Below, one piece after another: positions 17,704 through 26,777 of a stretch of DNA of 64,000 nt. The notes below the pieces were generated by a model. The model saw nothing but the letters and a program-made list of their open reading frames with translations. It was not told the origin of the DNA and searched no databases. Position 1 is the first letter of the stretch, and every line of letters begins with the position of its first letter. The position numbers were made by a program, and so were the translations under genes. Source of the DNA: SHXR01 sp046160305 (GTDB lineage: Bacteria; Pseudomonadota; Gammaproteobacteria; Burkholderiales; SG8-39); NCBI GenBank assembly GCA_046160305.1, contig JBJXGX010000025.1, positions 13,121-77,120 of the forward strand, in the 5' to 3' direction.

Positions 17704-17828
17704 TATCGAGGGCTTCCGCAGGGAAAACCGTTCAAGTATAGACCGTCCGACGCGCAGGGACGAGCCGGAATTTGGCCGGCCGAGGGTTCTGCGATCCTGC
17801 CGTTCCGCGCATTGTCCAGAAAGCCCGA

Positions 17829-17859
17829 CGGGGTGCGACGATACGAATGTCGCACCCCG
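17829..17859. terminator. Perfect 11-bp hairpin between ftsZ and lpxC
   Basis: The arms CGGGGTGCGAC (17829-17839) and GTCGCACCCCG (17849-17859) are exactly complementary, with a 9-base loop. In the minus-strand transcript the stem is followed by a pyrimidine-rich stretch with only CTTTCT, not a true U-run. It could be a partial terminator or attenuator that lowers lpxC expression relative to ftsZ, or an RNA-stabilising 3' end for ftsZ. Confidence 0.6.
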
Positions 17860-17908
17860 ATCGGTATCAAGGGCAACTACGGTGCGTCTGAAAACTTGCC
17901 TGCGGCGG

Positions 17909-19066
17909 TCAATCCGCCTGTTTGCGAAGGAACGCAGGAATGTCCAGATGGTCCATACCGCTTGCGGTCAAGGCCTCGATCTGTGCATGCGCCGCGCGAT
18001 TGCGCCTCACCACCGCCGGTACCTGCAATTGTTCGTAGTCCGGCTGCTGAAGCGACACGTTGTCGGTTCCGGTCTTCGATGAAATCACATGCAAGGGCTG
18101 AGGCTTGATCTGCTTTGCCTGCTCGCGCCCAAGTCCGGTCGCGACCACGGTGACCCGCAGATTGTCTTCGACGGCATCGTCGTAGACGGCGCCGAAGATG
18201 ATCGTTGCATCATCGGCCGCGAAGCCACGCACGGTGCTCATCACCTCATTGACCTCGCGCATCTTGAGCGTCTCGCTCGCGGTGATATTGACCAGCACGC
18301 CACGGGCGCCCGAGAGGTTGACGCCTTCGAGCAACGGGCTTGCGATCGCCTGCTCGGCGGCCAGACGCGCGCGATCCACGCCGCTTGCATGGGCGGAACC
18401 CATCATCGCCATGCCCATCTCCGCCATGACCGTGCGCACGTCCTCGAAATCGACGTTGACCATGCCAGGAGAATTGATGATCTCTGCGATGCCCGCGACA
18501 GCGTTGCGCAAGACGTCGTCCGCGGCGCGGAACGCATCCTTCATCGAGACATCATCGCCCAGCACTTCCATCAACTTTTCGTTGAGGATGACGATCAAGG
18601 AATCGACATGCTGCGAAAGTTCTTCGATACCCTGCTCAGCCACGCGCAATCGCTTGCCCTCGAACGTGAACGGCTTGGTCACGACCGCCACGGTGAGGAT
18701 ACCCATCTCTTGCGCGATCTCGGCGATGATCGGCGCGGCACCCGTTCCCGTGCCACCCCCCATCCCCGCGGTAATGAAGACCATGTGCGCCCCTGCAAGC
18801 GCCTCACGGATCGATTCTCGTTGCTCGATCGCCGCTCCCCGCCCTGCTTCCGGGCGCGCGCCGGCACCAAGACCTGACGCACCGAGCTGGATCTGATTCT
18901 TCGAGAGACAGCGATCAAGCGCCTGCGCGTCGGTGTTCGCCGAAACGAATTCGACCCCGGTCACGCCGTTGCGGATCATGTGATCCACGGCATTGCCGCC
19001 CGCCCCACCGACCCCGATGACCTTGATGATTGTCCCGCCTTGCTGTGACTCCACGAGCTCGAACAT
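17909..19066 (-). CDS. ftsZ: Cell division tubulin homologue FtsZ
   Basis: 385 residues. GTPase motifs GVGGAGGNAV near the N-terminus and the tubulin signature GGGTGTGAAP are intact. The C-terminal tail ends in LDIPAFLRKQAD, the conserved peptide that binds FtsA and ZipA. A strong AGGAGG five or six bases upstream fixes ATG 19066; the frame extends to 19105 without function. FtsZ polymerises into the division ring. It follows ftsA after a 140-bp gap, which could hold an extra promoter. Confidence 0.98.
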   Translation of the reverse strand: MFELVESQQGGTIIKVIGVGGAGGNAVDHMIRNGVTGVEFVSANTDAQALDRCLSKNQIQLGASGLGAGARPEAGRGAAIEQRESIREALAGAHMVFITAGMGGGTGTGAAPIIAEIAQEMGILTVAVVTKPFTFEGKRLRVAEQGIEELSQHVDSLIVILNEKLMEVLGDDVSMKDAFRAADDVLRNAVAGIAEIINSPGMVNVDFEDVRTVMAEMGMAMMGSAHASGVDRARLAAEQAIASPLLEGVNLSGARGVLVNITASETLKMREVNEVMSTVRGFAADDATIIFGAVYDDAVEDNLRVTVVATGLGREQAKQIKPQPLHVISSKTGTDNVSLQQPDYEQLQVPAVVRRNRAAHAQIEALTASGMDHLDIPAFLRKQAD

Positions 19067-19206
19067 TTTTTGACCTCCTGTATCGACTACGCACCGGAAA
19101 CGCACCCTATTTTGTCATCCCGGATGTCCACGAAACGCTGCGTCCATCCGGATCTGCTTCCCTCGGCTTGCCAGCATTCACTGGGCATTCCGAGGCCACG
19201 ACACTT

Positions 19207-20436
19207 CTAGAAATTCCGCTGGAACCAGTCCTTCATGCGTGTGAAGGTCTGCCGAAACGAACCGCTCTGCCGTAACGCATGACCGCGATCCAGTTGCGAC
19301 TTGCCTTCCAACAAAAGCCCCATCACCGTCGCATAACGGGGCGTGCGCACTACATCCGAGAGCGGCCCCTCGTAGCGCGGAATACCGACTCGCACCGGCA
19401 TATGAAATATCTCTTCGCCAAGCTCGACCATGCCCTGCATGACGGCGGAGCCGCCCGTGAGCACGATTCCCGACGACAGCAATTCCTCGTAGCCCGACTG
19501 ACGCAGCACTTGCTGAACGAGCGAATACAACTCCTCGACGCGCGGCTCGATCACTTCGGCGAGGGTCTGCCGTGAGAGTTGGCGCGGCGCGCGATCACCA
19601 AGACCGGGGACCTCGACCATTTCATGCGGATCAGCGAGCTGTCGCAGCGCGCAGCCATGGCGTATCTTGATTTCCTCCGCTTCCGCGGTCGGTGTACGCA
19701 GCGCCATCGCAATGTCGTTGGTGATCTGGTCGCCGGCGATCGGGATGACGCCCGTGTGCCGGATGGCGCCTTGCGTGAACACGGCGAGGTCGGTGGTGCC
19801 TCCACCGATATCCACCAGACAGACACCGAGATCCTTTTCGTCCTCGGACAACACGGCGATGCTCGCGGCGAGCGGCTGCAGGATGAGATCGGCGACTTCC
19901 AATCCGCAACGGCGCACGCACTTCACGATATTCTGCGCGGCCGAGACGGCGCCGGTGACGATATGGACCTTCACCTCCAGACGCACGCCCGACATGCCGA
20001 GCGGCTCGCGAATGCCATCCTGTCCGTCGATCACGAACTCCTGCGTCAGGATATGCAGGACCTGCTGATCGGTCGGGATCGGCATCGCGCGCGCCGTCTC
20101 GATGACACGATCGATGTCGACCCGTGCGACTTCCCGGTCCTTGATCGCGACCATGCCGGTCGAGTTGAGGCTCTTGATGTGGCTGCCGGCGATACCGGTG
20201 TACACATGCTGAATCTTGCAATCGGCCATCAGCTCGGCCTCTTCAAGCGCACGTTGGATCGCACTTACGGTCGACTCGATGTTGACGACGACCCCTTTCT
20301 TGAGTCCGCTGGCCGGATGGCTCCCCAAGCCCACGACTTCGAGCTTGCCGTCTTCATGGCGTTCGGCGACGAGCGCCATCACCTTGGAGGTGCCGATGTC
20401 CAGGCCTACCACCAGGTTTTTTTCTTCTCTAGGCAA
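19207..20436 (-). CDS. ftsA: Cell division actin homologue FtsA
   Basis: 409 residues. Actin-fold motifs are visible: GLDIGTSKVMALV (phosphate 1), VDIGGGTTDLAVF (phosphate 2) and VLTGGSAVMQG (adenosine). The C-terminus has basic and hydrophobic residues (RMKDWFQRNF), the usual amphipathic membrane anchor. FtsA tethers FtsZ to the inner membrane and recruits later division proteins. Confidence 0.97.
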   Translation of the reverse strand: MPREEKNLVVGLDIGTSKVMALVAERHEDGKLEVVGLGSHPASGLKKGVVVNIESTVSAIQRALEEAELMADCKIQHVYTGIAGSHIKSLNSTGMVAIKDREVARVDIDRVIETARAMPIPTDQQVLHILTQEFVIDGQDGIREPLGMSGVRLEVKVHIVTGAVSAAQNIVKCVRRCGLEVADLILQPLAASIAVLSEDEKDLGVCLVDIGGGTTDLAVFTQGAIRHTGVIPIAGDQITNDIAMALRTPTAEAEEIKIRHGCALRQLADPHEMVEVPGLGDRAPRQLSRQTLAEVIEPRVEELYSLVQQVLRQSGYEELLSSGIVLTGGSAVMQGMVELGEEIFHMPVRVGIPRYEGPLSDVVRTPRYATVMGLLLEGKSQLDRGHALRQSGSFRQTFTRMKDWFQRNF

Positions 20437-20478
20437 GCGAGTCTCCTCGATCGATACCGTGCACGCTCATCCTCCTGA

Positions 20479-21231
20479 TCACCCTTTTTTCTTCACGATC
20501 GGCGCGCGGGGCGGCTCAGCCCCGAGGCCTGGAATGCGCACCGCGAATCCGTTTGGATAGCGCAGGTCCGCATGCATGACCTTGCGTCCGAGCGCGCCTG
20601 TTGCGGCGCCGTGTGCGTCGACGAATCGCTGCAACCGCGTGTCAACCAACGACTTCGCCTGTTCGCGCCCAAGCTCAATGGTCATTCCATTCGAGAGCTT
20701 GAGCGTCCATGCGTAACGCGGGGACATCAAGAGTTCGACGGGCTCCGCGTCAAGAGGCTTCACCAGCTCTCGAAAGCGGTAATAGCGCCTGGCCATCTCC
20801 GCCTCGGAACCCGCCGGGCCGTTCAGCATCGGCAGATTCGCCCGCGCAAGCGCGACAAAGAGCTCTCCATGAACATTGATGAGCTTCTGATCACCCCAGC
20901 GTGCCAGCACGCGATGCTCCTCGACGAGAATTTCGAGCCGATCGGGCCACTGACGACGAACATCCGCGTTGCGCACCCAGGGAATTTCTTCCACGAGTTG
21001 CTTGACCAGATCGAGGTCCGCCGAGAAAAAGTTTCCAAGCGCTCGCCCGGTGATCGCATCGCTCACCTGCTCACGCGTCACATGATCGAGCACGCCGATC
21101 ACGCTCGCTCTGGCAAGCGCGAAATGTGGCGAGCTCGCGACGATTACGACGCCGATCTGCGCGACGATGGCGCCGGCCAGGATCAGCATCCCGCTTGCGA
21201 TCAGGTTCATGAGGCGTGCGTTGTTCCACAT
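20479..21231 (-). CDS. ftsQ: Cell division protein FtsQ
   Basis: 250 residues: short cytoplasmic start, one membrane helix (about 8-30), then a POTRA domain (about 37-105, including ITGRALGNFFSADLDLVKQ and PWVRNADVRRQWPDRLEI) and the FtsQ beta domain. It bridges early and late divisome proteins, binding FtsB/FtsL in the periplasm. It begins 5 bp after ddl ends and lies 42 bp upstream of ftsA. Confidence 0.95.
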   Translation of the reverse strand: MWNNARLMNLIASGMLILAGAIVAQIGVVIVASSPHFALARASVIGVLDHVTREQVSDAITGRALGNFFSADLDLVKQLVEEIPWVRNADVRRQWPDRLEILVEEHRVLARWGDQKLINVHGELFVALARANLPMLNGPAGSEAEMARRYYRFRELVKPLDAEPVELLMSPRYAWTLKLSNGMTIELGREQAKSLVDTRLQRFVDAHGAATGALGRKVMHADLRYPNGFAVRIPGLGAEPPRAPIVKKKG

Positions 21232-21236
21232 GCTAT

Positions 21237-22169
21237 TCAGCGCCCGCTCTTCGCGGACGTACTGAGCGTCGCGAGCTCGAGGATCCTGAGACAGAGGTCC
21301 TCGAAGGAAATCCCCGCATGGCGCGCTGCCATCGGTACCAGCGAATGGTCCGTCATGCCAGGTGAAGTATTGACCTCCAGGAAGAACGGCTCGCCCGCTT
21401 GGTTCAGCATGAGATCGACACGGCCCCAGCCATGGCAGCCAAGCACATTGAAGGCGCGCAGGACCTGATCCTGAATGGTTCGCTCATGCTCGGGCGCGAG
21501 TCCGCACGGCAGGATGTACCGCGTATCGTTGGCGACGTACTTCGCGTCGTAGTCGTAGAAGTCGCGCGGCGTTTCGAGTCGAATCACCGGCAGCGCCACC
21601 GATCCCAGAACGCCAGCCGTGAGTTCCATGCCATCGATGAATCGTTCGGCGATGACGAGCGGATCGAAACGCGATGCAAGCGCGAATGCCGCGCTCAGGT
21701 CGGCCGCGCGACGTACCTTGCTCATGCCGATCGACGAGCCCTCGTTGGCGGGTTTCACCATGATCGGAAGCCCGAGTCGCTCGACCACCGATTGCAAGTC
21801 GGTGTTCGCTTGCAGAAGCTCATAGCGCGGCGTGGGCACGCCCGCCGCTTGCCACAAGAGCTTGGTGCGCCACTTGTCCATCGCCAGGGCACTCGCCATG
21901 ACACCGGAACCGGTATAGGGGATGCCGAGCAGCTCGAGCGCGCCTTGAATCGTGCCGTCCTCGCCGAATCGGCCGTGGAGTGCAATGAAGACGCGGTCGA
22001 ATTTTTCCTTGATGAGATGCTGCAGGCCGCGATCATTCGGATCGAATGGATAGGCATCGACGCCACGCTTCAGGAGCGCGGCGAGCACCATCGATCCGCT
22101 CTTCAGTGAAACGTCACGTTCAGCCGAGCGGCCACCGAGCAGGACGCCGACTTTGCCGAATTTCTTCAT
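21237..22169 (-). CDS. ddl: D-alanine--D-alanine ligase
   Basis: 310 residues, the DdlB-sized form. The start KVGVLLGGRSAERDVSLKSG, the GRFGEDGTIQG loop and the ATP-grasp metal motif EVNTSPGMTDHSLVP are all intact. It makes the D-Ala-D-Ala dipeptide used by MurF. The start overlaps the murB stop by ATGA, typical of the tightly packed wall cluster. Confidence 0.97.
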   Translation of the reverse strand: MKKFGKVGVLLGGRSAERDVSLKSGSMVLAALLKRGVDAYPFDPNDRGLQHLIKEKFDRVFIALHGRFGEDGTIQGALELLGIPYTGSGVMASALAMDKWRTKLLWQAAGVPTPRYELLQANTDLQSVVERLGLPIMVKPANEGSSIGMSKVRRAADLSAAFALASRFDPLVIAERFIDGMELTAGVLGSVALPVIRLETPRDFYDYDAKYVANDTRYILPCGLAPEHERTIQDQVLRAFNVLGCHGWGRVDLMLNQAGEPFFLEVNTSPGMTDHSLVPMAARHAGISFEDLCLRILELATLSTSAKSGR

Positions 22170-23092
22170 CGCGCCTCCGGCAGTTGGTTACCGATGATGC
22201 GCACTTCGGGGACGAGCGCGATACCGCAGCGTTCGAGGACGGTTTCGCGCGCATGATGAATCAGCGCTTCGATGTCATGCGCGGATCCCAGCCCTTTGGG
22301 ATTGACGATGAAATTCGCATGCTTCTCGGCGATGCGGGCCCCGCCAATCGCGTAGCCCTTCAGTCCACAGGCTTCGATGAGCCGCGCCGCATGATCGCCG
22401 GTTGGATTGCGGAATACCGATCCGGCATTCGGCATATTGAGCGGCTGCGTTTGCGCGCGTTGGCTCAATAGCGCCGTGATTCGGTCACGTGCGGCCGTTC
22501 GATCGCCCGACGCGAAGCGCAACCATGCGGCAGTGAAAAATTCCTCTGCGGCCACGCGCAGAATGCAATGCCGATAGCCGATGTCGAAATCGTCGCGAAC
22601 GCGACCATGCAGCGCGCCGTGCCGATCGATCGTCTGGACGTGATCGACAAATTCCCAGATTTCCGCGCCGTAGCAGCCGGCGTTCATTGCAAGCGCGCCA
22701 CCGATCGTGCCGGGAATGCCCGCGAGGAACTCGGCGCCGGTGCACGATTGGTTTGCCGCGAACCGCGCAACCTTCGGACTCGCGACACCTGCCGCGCTGA
22801 ATACGAAATCACCGTCCATCCGCATCGATCCGTGCGTGTCGTGCATGAGCACGATGACCCCGTCGAAGCCGCCGTCCCGCACCAGGAGGTTACTGCCCAG
22901 ACCGACAAAGACCACGGGGCGCGCTACGGGGACTTCCGCCAGAAACACTTGCAGGTCTGCGAGATCCGCTGGAATATAGGCCACTGTCGCGCGACCGCCG
23001 GCCCGCCAACTCACATGCCGTGCCATCGACTCGTCCCGAAGGAGTTGGCCGCGCAAGCCGGGCTTGAATTGCATTGGCTCGCTCATGTTCAT
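22166..23092 (-). CDS. murB: UDP-N-acetylenolpyruvoylglucosamine reductase MurB
   Basis: 308 residues with the FAD-binding pattern of MurB: FVGLGSNLLVRDGGFDG, EFLAGIPGTIGGALAMNAGCYG, and GSVFRNP near the C-terminal third. It reduces enolpyruvyl-UDP-GlcNAc to UDP-MurNAc. The ATG at 23092 overlaps the murC stop (ATGA); a second in-frame ATG two codons later is possible. Confidence 0.96.
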   Translation of the reverse strand: MNMSEPMQFKPGLRGQLLRDESMARHVSWRAGGRATVAYIPADLADLQVFLAEVPVARPVVFVGLGSNLLVRDGGFDGVIVLMHDTHGSMRMDGDFVFSAAGVASPKVARFAANQSCTGAEFLAGIPGTIGGALAMNAGCYGAEIWEFVDHVQTIDRHGALHGRVRDDFDIGYRHCILRVAAEEFFTAAWLRFASGDRTAARDRITALLSQRAQTQPLNMPNAGSVFRNPTGDHAARLIEACGLKGYAIGGARIAEKHANFIVNPKGLGSAHDIEALIHHARETVLERCGIALVPEVRIIGNQLPEAR

Positions 23093-24477
23093 GCGTCACT
23101 TCTCGCCAGCTTGCCTGGCACTTGACCGATCGATCCGGCGCCCATGGTCAGGACGACGTCGCCATCGCGCGCGATCTGGCGAATGGTTGACGCCATGTCT
23201 GCGATGTCCTTGACGAAAACAGGTTCCACTTTTCCCGCGACGCGCACGGCGCGCGCAAGCGAGCGTCCATCGGCCGCCACGATCGGTTGCTCGCCCGCTG
23301 CGTACACCTCCGCCAGCACGAGCACGTCGACTCCGGAGAGCACCTTCACGAAATCCTCGAAGAGATCGCGGGTGCGCGTGAATCGGTGTGGCTGAAACGC
23401 AAGCAGAAGGCGCCGGCCTGGGAAAGCGCCACGCGCCGCCTCGATCGTCGCGAAAAGTTCCGCAGGATGGTGTCCGTAGTCGTCCACCACGGTGCACGCG
23501 CCGCCACCCTCGATCGCAATCTCGCCATAACGCTGGAAGCGACGGCCGACGCCGCGAAACTCGGCGAGCGCCTTCACGATCGCCTGATCCGCGATGCCCA
23601 ATTCGTCGGCGACGGCGATCGCGGCAAGTGCGTTCTGTACATTGTGCCGGCCGGGAATGGAGAGCGTGATGTCAAGCGGCGCACGATCGGGGCGGAGCGC
23701 TCGAAAGCGCATGCGTCCGGCGTCGGCGGTCACGTCTTCGGCGCGGATCGAGGCGTCCGGCGCGAACCCGTACGTACGCATCGGCTTGGAGACGAATGGC
23801 ATGATTTCGCGCACCACACGATCGTCCGCGCAAAGAATCGCGGTCCCGTAGAAAGGTAGGTTCTCGATGAAATTCACGAATGCCTGGCGCAGCTTCGAGA
23901 AGTCGTGCTGATACGTCTCCATGTGATCCGCATCGATGTTGGTGATGATCGCGATCACCGGCTGCAGATGAAGAAAGGAGGCGTCGGACTCGTCGGCTTC
24001 TACAACAATGAAATCGCCGGTGCCAAGGCGCGCATTGCTGCCGGCGGCGTTCAGTCGTCCGCCGATCACGAAGGTCGGATCGAGTCCCCCTTCGGCAAGA
24101 ATGCTTGCGGTCAGGCTGGTCGTGGTCGTCTTGCCGTGCGTGCCCGCTACCGCGATACCGCTTTTCAAACGCATCAATTCGGCAAGCATCAACGCCCGTG
24201 GGACGACCGGTATTCGCGATGCGCGAGCGCCCAGCACTTCCGGATTGTCCGATCGCACCGCGCTCGATACGACGACCACATCGGCGCGTTCGATGTTGGC
24301 GCGGTCATGCCCGAGCATCACCCGGGCGCCAAGCGATGCGAGTCGTTCGGTCGCCGCGTTGGCGGATAGATCCGATCCGCTCACTGCGTAGCCAAGATTG
24401 ACGAGCACCTCGGCGATTCCGGACATCCCGGCGCCGCCAATGCCAACGAAATGGATGCGACGGACCTTGTGCTTCAT
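23089..24477 (-). CDS. murC: UDP-N-acetylmuramate--L-alanine ligase MurC
   Basis: 462 residues. The N-terminal UDP-binding motif VGIGGAGMSGIAEVL, ATP loop GTHGKTTTTSL and the central ligase residues match MurC. It adds L-alanine to UDP-MurNAc. The ATG at 24477 overlaps the murG stop by ATGA and gives the conserved start MKHKVRRIHFVG; five extra upstream codons are open but not conserved. Confidence 0.97.
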   Translation of the reverse strand: MKHKVRRIHFVGIGGAGMSGIAEVLVNLGYAVSGSDLSANAATERLASLGARVMLGHDRANIERADVVVVSSAVRSDNPEVLGARASRIPVVPRALMLAELMRLKSGIAVAGTHGKTTTTSLTASILAEGGLDPTFVIGGRLNAAGSNARLGTGDFIVVEADESDASFLHLQPVIAIITNIDADHMETYQHDFSKLRQAFVNFIENLPFYGTAILCADDRVVREIMPFVSKPMRTYGFAPDASIRAEDVTADAGRMRFRALRPDRAPLDITLSIPGRHNVQNALAAIAVADELGIADQAIVKALAEFRGVGRRFQRYGEIAIEGGGACTVVDDYGHHPAELFATIEAARGAFPGRRLLLAFQPHRFTRTRDLFEDFVKVLSGVDVLVLAEVYAAGEQPIVAADGRSLARAVRVAGKVEPVFVKDIADMASTIRQIARDGDVVLTMGAGSIGQVPGKLARSDA

Positions 24478-25544
24478 GCGAGCGCCTCGCACAAGTCGGC
24501 GACGCGCGCAGTCGCATCGGGCGTTGCAAGCGACCGTGCGCGGACTGCCATCGCCGCAAGCCGCTCGCGCGTGAGCGACGCGATCTCGCCTGCGAGTCGC
24601 TCGGGCGAGAGATCACTTTGCCGGATCAGAAGTGCCGCGCCAGGATCAACCAGGTAACGCGCATTCGCGGTCTGATGGTCATCGACCGCGTGTGGGAACG
24701 GCACGAACAGCGCCGCGACACCGGCCGCCGCAAGTTCGGCAACGGTCATCGCCCCGGCACGACAGATGACCAGATCCGCGTTCGCATAGGCGCGCGCCAT
24801 GTCATCGATGAAGGGCACCAACTCCCCTGCGACGCCTGCTTGCCGATAGCTTTCCTGGAGCGCCGCAATGTTCTTCGCACCAGCCTGATGCGTCACCGCG
24901 GGACGCCGTGCGGGTTCGATAAGGGCGAGGGCTTTCGGAATCGCATCGTTCAACACCTGCGCGCCGAGACTTCCACCGACGACGAGCAGGCGTATCGGTC
25001 CATCGCGGCGGGCATACCTCGCTTGAGGGTCTTCGATCTCGGTGATTGCGGTCCGCACCGGATTCCCGACTACAAGAGCATTGCGAAGCGCGCCTGGAAA
25101 TGCGATCAACACGCGATCGGCGACATGTGCGAGGACGCGATTGGCAAGTCCTGCAATCGCGTTCTGCTCATGAATCACCAACGGACGGTTGAGGAGCACG
25201 GCCATCATCCCTCCGGGAAAACTGATGTAACCGCCCATCCCAAGGACGGCCCGCGGCGCGACGCGGCGAATCGCACGAAGCGATTGCCAGAACGCGATGA
25301 GCAACCGCGTGGGAAGCAGCAGCTTTGCGAGGAGCCCCTTCCCTCGCAAGCCCGAGAACGCAACGGGTTCCAGCTCGAATCCGTTTTTCGCGGCAAGGCC
25401 CGCTTCCATCCCGCCCGGCGCACCGAGCCACACGATGCGCCATCCTCGCGTGCGAAGCGCATCGGCGACCGCGAGCGCAGGCATGACATGGCCGCCGGTA
25501 CCACCGGCCATGATGAGGATCGTGCGTTGCGCATTACGTTCCAC
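24474..25544 (-). CDS. murG: Lipid II synthase MurG
   Basis: 356 residues, GT-B fold. The glycine-rich N-terminal loop MAGGTGGHVMPALAVAD and the C-terminal donor site (ICRAGAMTVAELAAAGVAALFVPFP region) are intact. MurG transfers GlcNAc from UDP-GlcNAc to lipid I on the inner face of the membrane. It lies 27 bp after ftsW and overlaps murC by ATGA. Confidence 0.97.
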   Translation of the reverse strand: MERNAQRTILIMAGGTGGHVMPALAVADALRTRGWRIVWLGAPGGMEAGLAAKNGFELEPVAFSGLRGKGLLAKLLLPTRLLIAFWQSLRAIRRVAPRAVLGMGGYISFPGGMMAVLLNRPLVIHEQNAIAGLANRVLAHVADRVLIAFPGALRNALVVGNPVRTAITEIEDPQARYARRDGPIRLLVVGGSLGAQVLNDAIPKALALIEPARRPAVTHQAGAKNIAALQESYRQAGVAGELVPFIDDMARAYANADLVICRAGAMTVAELAAAGVAALFVPFPHAVDDHQTANARYLVDPGAALLIRQSDLSPERLAGEIASLTRERLAAMAVRARSLATPDATARVADLCEALA

Positions 25545-25571
25545 ACGCTTGGCTCCGGAGCGATATTCCCC

Positions 25572-26777
25572 TCACGCGGGCAACCCCCTGATGAGTTGTC
25601 GGTTCTCCCAATCGATGCGAATCAGAATGCCGAGCGCAATACAATTCGCGATGGTTCCACTGCCTCCATAACTCATGAAGGGCAAGGTCAACCCCTTGGT
25701 CGGGAGGAGACCCATGTTGACGCCCATGTGAATGCACGCCTGCACACCGAACCAGATGCCGATGCCCTGCGCCGCCAGGGAAGCAAAGGGGCGCTCATAG
25801 CTCACCGCGAGGCGGCCAACGACGAATGCGCGCATGACCAGGAACGCGAACAGGATCACCACACTCACGACCGCGACGAAGCCCAATTCCTCCGCGATCA
25901 CCGCGAGAATAAAATCCGTATGCGCCTCGGTGAGGTAGTGATGCTTTTCAATGCTTGCCCCCAGGCCCACCCCGAGCCATTCGCCACGTCCGAAGGCGAT
26001 GAGGGAATGCGTCAACTGATAGCCTTTGCCGAATGCATCGGCCCAGGGATCCATGAACCCGATGAAGCGATTCCAGCGGTACGAGGACACTGCGATCAGC
26101 ACGGTGAATGTGACCACCAGGAACGCGATCAATGCGACGAACCACTTTGCGTTCATGCCGCCGACGAACAGGATCGCCGCGGCAACGACGAAGATGACGA
26201 ATGTCGCGCCGTAATCGGGCTCGAACAGCAGGAGCAATCCCACCGGCACCATGACGGCGGCCAGGGGCAGCAGGCCCTTCTTGAAGCTGTGCATCTGATG
26301 CGCTTTGCGTGCGGTGAAGTCGGCCGCATACAAAACCGCGAAGAGCTTCATGAATTCCGACGGCTGCATGTTCACCAGCCCAAGCGAAATCCAGCGGCGA
26401 GCGCCATTGATCGGACGACTGATCCCGGGAATGAAGACAAGCAGCAGCAGGACGACGCCTGCCACGAACAGCCAGGGCGCAAGTTCCTGCCATGTGCGCG
26501 AGGGAATCTGGAAGGCGATGCAGGCGCACAGAATGCCGAGCCCGACAAAGATCGACTGCCGTGCGAGAAAGTACGTCGGCTGGTGCCTGAACGCCTTGCC
26601 CGCCTCCGCGACGGTGATCGATGCGGAATACACCATCACCAGGCCAATCAGGAGCAGCAGCAGGGCCGTCCACACCAGCGCCATGTCGTACTCGGCGATT
26701 ACATGTGGCGCCCGCACGGTTCGCCTCGGCGCGAGCCGTTTGGGGTTGAACCAGGGCAGGCTAAATGCCGCGCGCAT
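25572..26777 (-). CDS. ftsW: SEDS glycosyltransferase FtsW
   Basis: 401 residues with about ten membrane helices after a basic N-terminal tail of about 30 residues. Characteristic SEDS segments include the RPINGARRWI loop, QPSEFMKLF and the C-terminal LTLPFMSYGGSG. FtsW polymerises septal peptidoglycan together with FtsI. Its start overlaps the 3' end of murD by 17 bases. Confidence 0.96.
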   Translation of the reverse strand: MRAAFSLPWFNPKRLAPRRTVRAPHVIAEYDMALVWTALLLLLIGLVMVYSASITVAEAGKAFRHQPTYFLARQSIFVGLGILCACIAFQIPSRTWQELAPWLFVAGVVLLLLVFIPGISRPINGARRWISLGLVNMQPSEFMKLFAVLYAADFTARKAHQMHSFKKGLLPLAAVMVPVGLLLLFEPDYGATFVIFVVAAAILFVGGMNAKWFVALIAFLVVTFTVLIAVSSYRWNRFIGFMDPWADAFGKGYQLTHSLIAFGRGEWLGVGLGASIEKHHYLTEAHTDFILAVIAEELGFVAVVSVVILFAFLVMRAFVVGRLAVSYERPFASLAAQGIGIWFGVQACIHMGVNMGLLPTKGLTLPFMSYGGSGTIANCIALGILIRIDWENRQLIRGLPA

